Below are positions 16,651 through 26,040 of a DNA stretch of 64,000 bases, piece by piece. Positions within the stretch are counted from its first letter, which is position 1, and each line of letters begins with the position of its first letter. The translations under genes and the position numbers were made by a program. Below the pieces are notes generated by a model that was not told the DNA's origin, ran no database searches, and worked only from the letters and a program-made list of their open reading frames with translations. The DNA comes from Acidobacteria bacterium Mor1 (lineage in GTDB: Bacteria > Acidobacteriota > Polarisedimenticolia > Polarisedimenticolales > Polarisedimenticolaceae). The DNA lies in assembly GCA_001664505.1 (NCBI GenBank), contig CP011806.1, forward strand, positions 103,642-167,641. Reading direction: 5' to 3'.

Positions 16651-19600
16651 CTAGTCCAGTACCAGTTCCGCCGGCGCTCCGGGTGCGGTCGTCACGTTTC
16701 CCTGCCAACGCTGGCCCTCGCCGGCCTCGACGGTCACCGTCCAGCTTCCCGCAGGTAGTTCGCCGATCATCGCTTCGCCGCCGGTCACGTTCCAGCGGGA
16801 GCGGGGTTCGCCCAGCCAACCCAGGGTGCGGAAGGGGTTGCCCGATGCATCGGTCAGCGTGACCGTGCCGAGCTGGCCTCCTTCAGCCAGCCCCGGGACC
16901 CGGACCCGCAGGCTGGTCGCCTGGGCCAGTTGCACCGGCACCGCGGCGCCGGGCGCGGTCACCGAGACGTTGGTCGCAGCCGAGCCGGAGGCCGAGGCCA
17001 CCAGGCGCCAACTACCGGCCGGCACCGTGGACAGCCGCACCTTGCCCGCTTCGCCGGTGGGGTAGCGGCCGTGCATGATCGACTGGCCGGTGCCGTCGAG
17101 GATCGCCAGCCGCACCTCGTCGGGGGTCTGGCCGCCGGGGAGGCGCACCTCCAGGGTCAGCCCCTCGGTGGGATTCAGCGAGATGGTGATGTTCTCCACA
17201 TCCCGCTCGCTCTGCACCGACACCTCGCGAGTCTCCGTGGCGTAGCCCTTCTTCTGCACCCGCAGGGTCCAGGTGCCGTCGGTGACGTTGGCCACCGTGA
17301 AGTTGCCGTCCAGGTCCGAGGTCGCGCCGTAGTCGGGGAACATCGAGACCACATTGCTGGCGCTGGACTCCACCGTGACCGAGGCGCCGGAGAGGGGAGA
17401 GCGGTCGGCTCCGTCGAGGATCCGTCCCTGGATCACCGCGGTGGGGATCTCGATATCCACCTCGCGGTCTCCCTGGACCTCGACGCTCTCGCTGTAGCTC
17501 AGGCCGGTCTGCCACTGGCGCAGGTTCAGCCGGTAGTTGCCCGGCTTTAGTCCCTCGACCACGTAGCGGCCGCTGTGGTCGGTTTCGCTCCAGCCCTGAT
17601 GGTCGACGTCGGTGCCGGTCAGCCAGACCGTGGCTTCCTTGACCGGTTGATCCGCCTGGGTCACCCGGCCTTCGAGGGTCACACCCCCTTCGAACTGCAG
17701 GTCGAGGGTCGTTTCCTGGACTCCCTGCTCGATGGTGACCTCACCCCGGGCGCTACGGCCGCTCCGTGCGATCTGGGCCCGCACCTCCCAGGTTCCCGCG
17801 GCCAGGTTCTCCAGCCGGTAGTTGCCCTGGTAGTCCACGGCTCCGCCGGCGAAGCCTCCGCCCGAGCGGCTGACCGCCTCGATCTCGACATCCCCCAGTT
17901 TCGACTCCTCGACACCAAGGATCTTGCCGGTCAGGATCGCGCCCCGGTCGAGGACGATCTCCAGACCGGTGACCGGCTGGCCCGAGACCACGATGTCGTC
18001 GGTGCCGCGATAGGTGGCGTAGCTCTCCGCCGAGGCCGAGAGACGATAGGTGCCGTCCTTCACGCCGCCGATGGTGAACGTGCCGTCGCCGGCGGTGGTG
18101 GCGCTGAACCCGCCCCAGTAGCGTTCCGGCGCGGCGAGGCGCACCTGGGCGCCGGGGACCGGCTTGCCGTCGCTACCGACCAGCCGGCCCTGGACCTCCT
18201 GACCTCCTTCGAAGGCCAGGTCCAGTTCATTGAGTCCTTCCTTGACCTCGGTGTCCTTGACCGTGCGGGCGTACTCCGCATGGTTGGCTTCGACCGAGAC
18301 CGTTCCCGGAACCAGTCCCTCGAGCCGGTAGTAGCCGTCGCCGTCCACCGGCGAGCCCGGCATGCGGAAGGGGGTGGCGTCCTCGGCGACCACCGAGACG
18401 TCGGCGCCGATGGCCGGTTGGCCGTCGGGGGTGGTGATGCGCCCCTCGAGGACCGCGCCGGGGATCAGCGGGATCTCGACATCCTCCAGATCCTCACCGC
18501 GGACCACCTCGATGTCCTCGCGCTTCTGCTCCTGCCAGCCGGGAGCCACGGCGCTCAGGGAGATCTTCCCCGGTTCTACATCCTCGAACAGGAACTTGCC
18601 GTCGGAGTCGGTATCCGATTGGTTCTGGGTCATGAACATCATCACCCGGTCGCCCATCTGCATGCTGCGGCTCTGCTTGAGAGTCACCTTGGCGCCGGCG
18701 ATCGGTTCTCCCTCGTCGTCGATCACCCAGCCGGAAACATCGGAAGCGGCCACCAGTTCGACCTCCAACGGGTCGACCCGGGGGATGGCCAGTCCGCCGA
18801 CCTTCTCGGTGAGGAAGCCGCGGCGGCTGACCGAAATGCCTACGGTGCTGTCGGCGGACAGGTCGTCGACCAGGAACCAGCCGTCGGCTCCGGTCTCGGC
18901 ATCGGGTTTCTGTGCCGCCGCCCCGGGGCCGCCGAAGCTCATGGTCGGACTGCCGCCGCGCTGGACGCTGACCCGGGCACCCTCGACCGGGTTGCCCTGG
19001 TCGTCGAGGACCTGGCCCTGAAGCATCTCGCCGGGTTCCAGCCGGATCTCCCCGGCGTCGGCACCTTCGTCTCCTTCAGGGATCTCGATCCCGGGTAGCT
19101 TGCGCCGCGCGAAACCCCGGCGCTTGATCTCGAGATCGTAGGTGCCGGCCGACAGTTCCGTCATGGCGAAGCTGCCGTCGTCGCCGCTGTAGGCGGTAGC
19201 GCCTTCGCCGCCGCCGCCGCCGCCCATGATCATGACGTTGCCCATCGACTTGCGAGCGGCGCTCGCGGTGATCGACGCATCGGCCACGGGGGCGCCGTCG
19301 GCGTCGACGATCGTGCCGCGCAGGGACTTGCCTCGCTGCATCTCGATGCGCAGGCCGGAGCGCGTTTCGTAGGGGGCGAGGCCGGCGGCCTTGGACGAAG
19401 ACGGGGCGTAGCCCTCGAACTTGGCGATCACGTCGTAGTTGTTCTCGGGGTCAACGGGGCTCAACCGGAAGCGGCCGCGGGTATCGGTGACGGCGGTCAC
19501 CGGCGGCGCGCCGCCGCCGAAGCGGATCTCCATCATTCCGCCGCCGCCGCGGATCTCCTTCATGCTGATCTCGGCACCGCGCAGCGGCCCCCCGTCGTCA

Positions 19601-20802
19601 CCGAACACCGTCCCCTCGATGGCGGCGGCAGGGGAGAGCGGAATCGCCGGGCCGCGGCGGCCCTCGGCCACGCTGAACTCCCGTTGGCGCTCGGGCGGCA
19701 GGTAGCCGGTGGCGCCGGCGTTGATGTAGATCGTGCGCTTGGTCGGCGCAGACAGGTTGTAGGCCCCGCCCGGGCCGGTGCGTACCGCCAACCAGGGTTC
19801 GCGCAGGCTCCAGACCAGGCCCCCTTCGATCCCGCGGCGGGACTCGGCGTCCATCAGCCGTCCCTCCAGCGCGATGCGTTCCGGAAGCTCCAGGACCCGT
19901 GGCGCCGGTTCCTCGCCATCGTTCTCCACGGCCGCTTCGGGAGCCAGGCTCGTTTCGATGTCCCGCCCGTCGTCGGCAGCGACGCGCAAAGTGATCTCGC
20001 CGTCGCCCGGAGGAACGCTGAGGCGTCCGCCGTTGCCGCTGACGCTCACCGGGTGTCCTTCGCGACCGAGCCGCGCGATCGCTCCCGAGACCCCTTCGCC
20101 GTCGACACCGGTCACGACCAACTCCCGGGCAGGGGCGGCGCTCAGTTGAACGGTCGTCGCGTTCCCGCGGAGGGGGCGTTCGGCGAAACGATGTCCTGGC
20201 GCCCAGGCGGCGAGGACGGCGTTTTCTCCCTCGGCTCGCGGAAGGGTTGCGACTCCCTGCTCGTCGGCCACCGCGAATCGCGCCGTTCCGCGCCAGGCCA
20301 ACCGGTCGACCGATCGCCCGCCGCGGGGGTTGACGACCCGCACCCGCGCGCCCGGGATCGCGTTCCCGTCACGGTCGACCACGCGCACCTTGGCGCCGGC
20401 GTCGACCTGGAGTTCCGCGTCGGGAACGACCCGTGATTCGAGCAGGGGCTCCAGGCTGAGCTCCGTCGGGACGTGGCCGGGCGCCTCGATGTGCAGCACC
20501 CACAGTCCGGCTTCGGGGCAGACGATCCGGAAAGAGCCGTCGGCTGCAGAGCGGGCCTCGGCAGCCGACTCCAGCGCCATGCCCAGAAGCTCGCGGGTCG
20601 CCCGGGCGACGCCGTCCGCTCTCTCCCGCAGGGAGATCGAGGCGTCGGCAATGGGGGCACCCTCGGGGCCGGTCACCCGGCCGAGCACTTCGATGTCGCC
20701 CGCCGCCGCCGTCGAGAGGCAGCCCAAGGCCAGCAGTAGCGCCGCCGCCCAGCGCATGTTGCCGTGACGCCCCACGCGGGCGGTATGCATCGCGGATCTC
20801 AT
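16651..20802 (-). CDS. Large exported protein of carboxypeptidase-regulatory-like repeats
   Basis: 1383 residues from the ATG at 20802 (GGAGG eight bases upstream). A second ATG at 20757 also precedes the signal peptide and is an alternative start; the frame continuing upstream is antisense to the neighbouring gene. A signal peptide ends near 'STAAAGD'. The rest is about 11-12 repeats of the CarboxypepD_reg/CNA-B-like beta-sandwich type. Each opens with a G-x-(V/I/L)-x-x-x-x-G-x-P-(V/I)-x-x-A motif and is separated by 'G-Y/F-x-L-x-x-L-x-P/A-G-x-Y/W' segments. No catalytic domain is visible. Such proteins usually act as cell-surface adhesion or scaffold elements. It is divergent from the subtilisin at 20956-24747, with both starts within 154 bases. 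Confidence 0.88.
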   Translation of the reverse strand: MRSAMHTARVGRHGNMRWAAALLLALGCLSTAAAGDIEVLGRVTGPEGAPIADASISLRERADGVARATRELLGMALESAAEARSAADGSFRIVCPEAGLWVLHIEAPGHVPTELSLEPLLESRVVPDAELQVDAGAKVRVVDRDGNAIPGARVRVVNPRGGRSVDRLAWRGTARFAVADEQGVATLPRAEGENAVLAAWAPGHRFAERPLRGNATTVQLSAAPARELVVTGVDGEGVSGAIARLGREGHPVSVSGNGGRLSVPPGDGEITLRVAADDGRDIETSLAPEAAVENDGEEPAPRVLELPERIALEGRLMDAESRRGIEGGLVWSLREPWLAVRTGPGGAYNLSAPTKRTIYINAGATGYLPPERQREFSVAEGRRGPAIPLSPAAAIEGTVFGDDGGPLRGAEISMKEIRGGGGMMEIRFGGGAPPVTAVTDTRGRFRLSPVDPENNYDVIAKFEGYAPSSSKAAGLAPYETRSGLRIEMQRGKSLRGTIVDADGAPVADASITASAARKSMGNVMIMGGGGGGEGATAYSGDDGSFAMTELSAGTYDLEIKRRGFARRKLPGIEIPEGDEGADAGEIRLEPGEMLQGQVLDDQGNPVEGARVSVQRGGSPTMSFGGPGAAAQKPDAETGADGWFLVDDLSADSTVGISVSRRGFLTEKVGGLAIPRVDPLEVELVAASDVSGWVIDDEGEPIAGAKVTLKQSRSMQMGDRVMMFMTQNQSDTDSDGKFLFEDVEPGKISLSAVAPGWQEQKREDIEVVRGEDLEDVEIPLIPGAVLEGRITTPDGQPAIGADVSVVAEDATPFRMPGSPVDGDGYYRLEGLVPGTVSVEANHAEYARTVKDTEVKEGLNELDLAFEGGQEVQGRLVGSDGKPVPGAQVRLAAPERYWGGFSATTAGDGTFTIGGVKDGTYRLSASAESYATYRGTDDIVVSGQPVTGLEIVLDRGAILTGKILGVEESKLGDVEIEAVSRSGGGFAGGAVDYQGNYRLENLAAGTWEVRAQIARSGRSARGEVTIEQGVQETTLDLQFEGGVTLEGRVTQADQPVKEATVWLTGTDVDHQGWSETDHSGRYVVEGLKPGNYRLNLRQWQTGLSYSESVEVQGDREVDIEIPTAVIQGRILDGADRSPLSGASVTVESSASNVVSMFPDYGATSDLDGNFTVANVTDGTWTLRVQKKGYATETREVSVQSERDVENITISLNPTEGLTLEVRLPGGQTPDEVRLAILDGTGQSIMHGRYPTGEAGKVRLSTVPAGSWRLVASASGSAATNVSVTAPGAAVPVQLAQATSLRVRVPGLAEGGQLGTVTLTDASGNPFRTLGWLGEPRSRWNVTGGEAMIGELPAGSWTVTVEAGEGQRWQGNVTTAPGAPAELVLD

Positions 20803-20955
20803 CCTTCCGTCCTCCTCCCCGGGCTCTTTGCGAGCTCTCGGTCTGGCCTCCGGCCTCCCCGGCCGGGTCCCCGCGCCACGCCGTTTTCGGCGAGCGAGGC
20901 CCTTTATTACCCCGCGAGGCCCGATTTTGACGTACAACGATCCGAGAAAAGGGGA

Positions 20956-23900
20956 ATGCAGCGAAAAGGGGGGCAAACCGTGCCACAGTCCTGGGGTATC
21001 TCCGCAGTCCGTCTCATCCAGACCGCCCGCATCGCGTGTGCGCTTGCTCTCTGCCTCACGGCCGTTCCGCTCCTCGCCGCGCCGACACCCCACGCCGAGG
21101 GTTTGCGGGTCGAAACCTCCGACCAGGGGGAGCGGCTGTGGCTGACCTATCGGGACGCCGCCGGTCAGTTGCGCAACAGCCTGATCCGCGAGAGCGGCGC
21201 CGGCCTGCGCCCGGCCCACCATGGCAGTGACCCGACTCGCGCCGCCCACTTCGCGACCTGGACCGAGGGCGGGGAGACCTGGTACCGCTTCAGTCGCGAT
21301 GGCGGCGGCTCGTGGAGCGAACCGCGGACCCTCGAGCGCTCGCTGCGCCTGCGCTCCGGCCGGGTACACCCCACCGAAGGAATGCCCCGAGTGGCTCCGG
21401 GGCTCGATCTGGCTCCCGAGGGTCGGGTCTTCCTGGTTCAGTTCCGAACCGCCAGCCTGCCCGAGTGGCGTGCCGCTCTGGAAAGCCTCGGCGGTGAGGT
21501 CTTGGCGTTCTTCCCGCACCACGCTCATCTCGTGCGTCTCGACTCCGGCATGCGGGGCGCGGTCGGCGCGTTGGATTTCGTCGAGCGGGTGGAGCCCTAC
21601 CACCCGGCCTACCGTCTCGAAGGGGCGCTCGAGGAATGGCTCGACGCCGACGGCCCGGATCGACTTCGGGTGCGTGCCCAGGTCTTCGAGTGGGGTCCGG
21701 TGGGCAAGCGGCGGGTGGTCGACGCGGCCCTGGCGGCCGGCGCCCAGGTGGCCGAATGGTGGCCCAGCGGACATATCGTCGAGTTGATCGTCGACCGGGA
21801 GCAGCTACGCATGCTGGCCGGCCACGACGACGTGATGTGGATCGATCGCTGGACCGAGCGCTCCCACGACATGGATGTCGTGCGTGAGGACTCCGGCGCC
21901 AACTTCGTCGAGAGCATCGAGGGCTACTGCGGCCAGGGCGTGCGGGGCGAGGTGCTGGACAACGGCATGCAGCTCGACCACGCCGATTTCGACGGCATCA
22001 TCGCCCACGGAGCCAACTCCCAGGCGAGCCACGGGACCAGCTCCTACGGGGTGGTGTTCAGCAACGGGGATCGGGACGGCGACGGCAACGGCCAGGGCAC
22101 CGGCAACCTACCCTGCGCCGAGCAGGGCATCGCGGCGGACTACGACCACCTGCTCGACCGCTTCATCCACACCCAGGAACTGAAGGACGCGCCCTACTTC
22201 GCCTCCTTCCAGACCAACTCCTGGGGCAATTCCCAGGTGCCGAACTACACCACGATCTCCAGCGAGCTGGATGACATCGTCTGGCGGCTGGACATCGCGA
22301 TCCTCAACTCCCAGTCCAACACCGGCAACCAGAACAGCCGGCCCCAGGCTTGGGGCAAGAACGTGATCTCCGTCGGCGGGATCTTCCATCAGAACACCCT
22401 CGATCCCTCGGACGACGAGTGGGACGGCGGCGCGTCGATCGGACCCGCCGAGGATGGACGGATCAAGCCGGACATTCACTACTGGTACGACGACATCTTC
22501 ACCACCACGACCGGGAACGGCTACACCCAGTTCGGCGGTACCTCGGCGGCGACCCCCGAGTCCGCCGGCATCCTCGGGCTGATGCTCCAGATGTGGGGAG
22601 ACAACGTCTGGGGCACCGACCCGGTCGGCAACACGGTGTTCGAAAAGCAGCCGCACTTTTCGACGATGAAGGCGCTGCTGGTGAACAACGCCCAGCAGTA
22701 CGACTTCAGCGGCGTGAACGACGATCTGACCCGCACCCATCAGGGTTGGGGCCGTCCCAGTGCGCAGTTGGCCTACGAGCGGGCCGCCCGCAGCTTCATC
22801 CTCGACGAGGAAGTGCTGCTCGAGGTCGGCGAGGTGGTCAGCTACGAGATCGACGTGGACTTCGGCGAGAGTGAACTCAAGGTCACGATGGTCTACCCCG
22901 ACCCTCCGGGAACGACCTCGTCGGCGCTGCACCGGATCAACAACCTGGACCTGCGGGTGGTCTCGCCGGGTGGGGTCGAGTACCACGGCAACGCCGGCCT
23001 CGACGTCGGTACCCACTCGACCCCGGGCGGATCGCCCAACGGAGTCGATACCGTCGAGAACGTCTTCCTGCTCGATCCCGAGCCGGGCACCTGGATCGTC
23101 GAGATCTCGGCGCCCGAGGTCAACCAGGACGCCTACCTGAACAGCGCCGCCGCCGACGTGGCCTTCGCGCTGGTGGTCACCGGTGGGCAGAACCAGGTCT
23201 GCGGCAGCCTGGCGGCGAGCTTCGTCGCCTCCTCCAATCCCGGCGTCGTGGGGCAGCCGATCAGCTTCGACGCCACCGCGACCGGCGGTGCCGGCGGACC
23301 CTACGCCTACGAGTGGGACTTCGATGACGACGGCCGGGTCGACAGCATCGATGAGGACCCGGTTCACGTCTACAACCGTCCCTACGACGGTCCGGTGCAC
23401 TTGCGGGTGCTGGACAGCACCGCCTGCCCCGAGACCGAGAGCAATGGCCTGGTGATCAACGGTCCCGACCTGGTGTTCGACTCGGAGTTCGAGCGGATCG
23501 AGGTCGAAGGCAACGGCAACGGCAAGCTGGATCCCGGCGAGACCTGGGACGTCCGGGTGCGGCTGCGCAACGACGGCAACCAGACCGCTTCGGGCGTCCG
23601 AAGCCGGCTCGAGGTCGACCCCACCAGTCCCGGACCGATCGCCATGCTGTCTCCGGCAGCGACCTTCCCCGATATCGCAGCAGGGGAAACCGGCGTCAGC
23701 AACGAGGCCTACCGCTTCCGGGTCGGTGACGCCTTTACCTGCGGGGACGAGGCGGTGTTGACCATGGTCGGCCTCGAGATCGACTCACCGCGGAACCGTT
23801 TCCCCGACCAGGTCGGTGTGTTGACGCCGCTGGTCGGCGGATCGGGCGCGCCGGTGCTGTTCTACGCCGACAACTTCGAGAGCAACAACGGCTGGAACCC

Positions 23901-24747
23901 CATCGGGAACGGAGAGTGGCAGTGGGGTGCTCCCCAGGGCCTCGGCGGTCGCTCCAGTTTCCCCGGCGAGATCGCCGGACCCGACCCGACCTCCGCCTTC
24001 GAAGGGACCGGGGTAATGGGCAACGATCTGACCGGCCAGGGCGCGCGGCCGGGCGCCTACGAGGCCAACATCGAATCCCGCGTCAGCTCGACGGGCATCG
24101 ACCTCTCGGGGGCGGCGGAGTCGGAGCTGCGGTTCGCCCGTTGGGTCAACACCGGTTTCGGGGACTCGATCCACGTGGAAGTCTCGAACAACAACTTCAG
24201 CTGGGTGGAGATCTTCTCCGATACGGCGGGACAGTTCATCGAACAGGCCTGGACTCAGCACAGCTACGACGTCAGCGCCGTGGGCGACGGCAGCGCCGGT
24301 TTCCGGGTGCGGTTCCGCATCGAGAGCGATGGGGTGGGCCAGCAGGGCGGTTGGAACGTCGACGACCTGCAGATCTTCGGCGTGACCCGCGATTCCTGCA
24401 CACCCTTCGCCGCGGCCGATCCGGGTGAGACCTACGACCTGCGGGTCGACCGCGGGGCCCCGGGTGAGCTGGTGCTGAGTTGGGGAGGAGACTGCGGCGG
24501 CGGCAGCAGCTTCGGCGTGTATCGCGGGGATCTGTCCCTGGGCTACAGCTCGATCGGGATCGATACCTGCGGTGTGGCCGGGAACAGCGTGACATTAGGG
24601 GAGGGCGCCGGCGATGCCGACTTCTTCCTGGTCGTGCCCGACGACGGCGCCTCGGCAGGCAGCTACGGCAGCGACTCGTCGGGTGCGCGAACGGCGCCGG
24701 CGGGGGCCTGTCTGCCCCAGGGAGCCGTTTCGAGCTGCGTGCCCTAG
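20956..24747 (+). CDS. Secreted S8 (subtilisin-like) serine peptidase, multi-domain
   Basis: 1263 residues from the ATG at 20956; a GTG at 20980 with a better ribosome binding site is an alternative. A signal peptide (to 'LLAAPTP') and ~270-residue prodomain come first. The S8 catalytic domain has Asp335 ('VLDNGMQ'), His359 ('SHGT') and Ser530 ('GGTSAATPE'). A jelly-roll C-domain (~620-745), a PKD domain (~751-835, 'YEWDFDDDG'), a CARDB-like domain (~837-958), a MAM/jelly-roll-like domain (~968-1148) and a Cys-containing FN3-like tail ending 'GSYGSDSSG' follow. Expected role is extracellular protein degradation. It is paralogous to the peptidase at 42699-46484. Confidence 0.93.
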   Translation: MQRKGGQTVPQSWGISAVRLIQTARIACALALCLTAVPLLAAPTPHAEGLRVETSDQGERLWLTYRDAAGQLRNSLIRESGAGLRPAHHGSDPTRAAHFATWTEGGETWYRFSRDGGGSWSEPRTLERSLRLRSGRVHPTEGMPRVAPGLDLAPEGRVFLVQFRTASLPEWRAALESLGGEVLAFFPHHAHLVRLDSGMRGAVGALDFVERVEPYHPAYRLEGALEEWLDADGPDRLRVRAQVFEWGPVGKRRVVDAALAAGAQVAEWWPSGHIVELIVDREQLRMLAGHDDVMWIDRWTERSHDMDVVREDSGANFVESIEGYCGQGVRGEVLDNGMQLDHADFDGIIAHGANSQASHGTSSYGVVFSNGDRDGDGNGQGTGNLPCAEQGIAADYDHLLDRFIHTQELKDAPYFASFQTNSWGNSQVPNYTTISSELDDIVWRLDIAILNSQSNTGNQNSRPQAWGKNVISVGGIFHQNTLDPSDDEWDGGASIGPAEDGRIKPDIHYWYDDIFTTTTGNGYTQFGGTSAATPESAGILGLMLQMWGDNVWGTDPVGNTVFEKQPHFSTMKALLVNNAQQYDFSGVNDDLTRTHQGWGRPSAQLAYERAARSFILDEEVLLEVGEVVSYEIDVDFGESELKVTMVYPDPPGTTSSALHRINNLDLRVVSPGGVEYHGNAGLDVGTHSTPGGSPNGVDTVENVFLLDPEPGTWIVEISAPEVNQDAYLNSAAADVAFALVVTGGQNQVCGSLAASFVASSNPGVVGQPISFDATATGGAGGPYAYEWDFDDDGRVDSIDEDPVHVYNRPYDGPVHLRVLDSTACPETESNGLVINGPDLVFDSEFERIEVEGNGNGKLDPGETWDVRVRLRNDGNQTASGVRSRLEVDPTSPGPIAMLSPAATFPDIAAGETGVSNEAYRFRVGDAFTCGDEAVLTMVGLEIDSPRNRFPDQVGVLTPLVGGSGAPVLFYADNFESNNGWNPIGNGEWQWGAPQGLGGRSSFPGEIAGPDPTSAFEGTGVMGNDLTGQGARPGAYEANIESRVSSTGIDLSGAAESELRFARWVNTGFGDSIHVEVSNNNFSWVEIFSDTAGQFIEQAWTQHSYDVSAVGDGSAGFRVRFRIESDGVGQQGGWNVDDLQIFGVTRDSCTPFAAADPGETYDLRVDRGAPGELVLSWGGDCGGGSSFGVYRGDLSLGYSSIGIDTCGVAGNSVTLGEGAGDADFFLVVPDDGASAGSYGSDSSGARTAPAGACLPQGAVSSCVP

Positions 24748-24805
24748 CCGGGGTTGTATCGGAAAAGAGGAGGCCTGGTGACCGGCTTCCGGGGAAAGAG
24801 GTTGC

Positions 24806-24827
24806 GTAACGGTAACGATACCGTTAC
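24806..24827. promoter_or_regulatory. Perfect 22-bp palindromic operator, probably for the TetR regulator
   Basis: GTAACGGTA-ACGA-TACCGTTAC is a perfect 9-bp inverted repeat with a four-base spacer. It lies 38 bases before the first gene of a two-gene operon whose second gene encodes a TetR-family repressor. Length, symmetry and position fit a TetR-family autoregulatory operator covering the promoter. Confidence 0.75.
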
Positions 24828-24865
24828 ATTGAATGGCGAACCCTCTTCCCCTGAAAGGAGCCGCC

Positions 24866-25276
24866 ATGTCCATCGCCGTCGCCCAGGCCCGCCCCGACCG
24901 TCTGCTCCGAGGCGCTCTGCTCGGAAATGCCTTATTTTCATCGGTTTGCGGCCTCGCAATGATCGCGGCCCCGGGCCCTATAGCTCGATTCATGGAGCTC
25001 GACCCGGCCTCTGTCCTGCCCGGAATGGGCATCGGGTTGTTGCTGTTCGCCGCCGATCTGGTGCATCAGGCCACCCGCGAAGGGCTCTCCCGGCAGCGGG
25101 CCTGGATCACCGTCTTCGCCGATCTGGGGTGGATCGTCGGAACCGCGGTCCTGTTGATCGGCTTCCCGGGCGTCCTCGGCTCCATGGGCAAGCTGCTCGC
25201 CGTCGACGTGGCCCTGGTGGTCGGCATCTTCATGCTCCTGCAGTGGGTCGGCCTGCGCAGGATGGCGGCAAGCTAA
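24866..25276 (+). CDS. Small membrane protein of unknown function, TetR operon
   Basis: 136 residues from the ATG at 24866, which AAAGGAG precedes by five bases; an upstream GTG-type extension overlaps the operator and is not supported. There are four predicted membrane helices (~15-35, 45-65, 75-97, 103-124) with short loops and a C-terminal basic end. I do not recognise the family. It is the first gene of an operon with a TetR regulator (9-base gap) and lies directly after a perfect palindrome, so its expression is very probably controlled by that regulator. Confidence 0.8.
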   Translation: MSIAVAQARPDRLLRGALLGNALFSSVCGLAMIAAPGPIARFMELDPASVLPGMGIGLLLFAADLVHQATREGLSRQRAWITVFADLGWIVGTAVLLIGFPGVLGSMGKLLAVDVALVVGIFMLLQWVGLRRMAAS

Positions 25277-25285
25277 GATCCCCGC

Positions 25286-25882
25286 ATGGAAAACGAGAAG
25301 CCCCGCGCCCCTCAGGGGGGCGGGGCGAAGCAAGCCCTGCTCGAAGCCGCCGTCGAGGAGTTTTCTCTTCGCGGACTCGACGGCGCCCGCATCGAGAGCA
25401 TCGCCAAGCGTGCCGGCTGCAACAAGGCGCTGGCCTATCGCTACTTCGGCGACAAACCGGGGCTCTACCGCGCTGCGCTCGATCATGTCTTCCGCCAACG
25501 GGCGAGCCTGCTGCCCGCGGTGCCGCCGAGCCTCGCCGAAGGGCTGCGCTTCTGGTTCCAGCAGAGCGGCGCCGATACCGACTTTCTGCGGTTGATGCAG
25601 CGGGAGGCGCTCAACGACGACGGGGGAGAACTCGCCGGCGAGTCCTTTCGCCGCGAGTACTACGACAAGCAGGTCGAGATGATCGAGGGGCTTCGGGCTC
25701 GCGGCGAGGTCGGTGACGATCTGGACACCCGCTATCTGTTCCTTGCTTTGCTGACCCTGATCGCCTTTCCGGCGATGATGCCCAACATCACGCGGCTGGT
25801 GTGCGGCGCCGACGTCGAATCCGACGAGTTCCGCGACAAGTGGGGCGAACTCCTCGAGTCTCTGGCTCGACGCATGGCCTGA
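25286..25882 (+). CDS. TetR/AcrR family transcriptional regulator
   Basis: 198 residues. The N-terminal TetR HTH (residues ~12-60) is clear: 'ALLEAAVEEFSLRGLDGARI', 'IAKRAGCNKALAYRYFGDKP'. The C-terminal ligand-binding half is helical and has the ~'DDLDTRYLFLALLTLIAFPAMM' segment typical of the TetR_C-type domain. It follows the small membrane protein by 9 bases and should repress the shared promoter through the palindrome at 24806-24827. The inducer is unknown. Confidence 0.9.
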   Translation: MENEKPRAPQGGGAKQALLEAAVEEFSLRGLDGARIESIAKRAGCNKALAYRYFGDKPGLYRAALDHVFRQRASLLPAVPPSLAEGLRFWFQQSGADTDFLRLMQREALNDDGGELAGESFRREYYDKQVEMIEGLRARGEVGDDLDTRYLFLALLTLIAFPAMMPNITRLVCGADVESDEFRDKWGELLESLARRMA

Positions 25883-26040
25883 TTCCGGCGAGCTGAGCCA
25901 CCACTTCGGGGCGGTGTCTCGCCCCATTGCCGGTTTTCCGGCTCCCTCGCGCCGTATTCCCTGAAGACCTTCCTTCCTTACGATGCGCGCCCCGGAAGGG
26001 CCGCTGCCAGGCGGTTGCTCGGGGCAAAGCGAGGTGCCTC

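Noticed and set aside
17575..19098. Plus-strand frame of 507 residues inside the repeat protein
   Set aside because: Repeats of the true gene create periodic antisense frames; no signal peptide, motif or ribosome binding site.
24748..24805. Intrinsic terminator after the first subtilisin
   Set aside because: No stem with a following T-run can be drawn; the gap is better explained by the TetR promoter.
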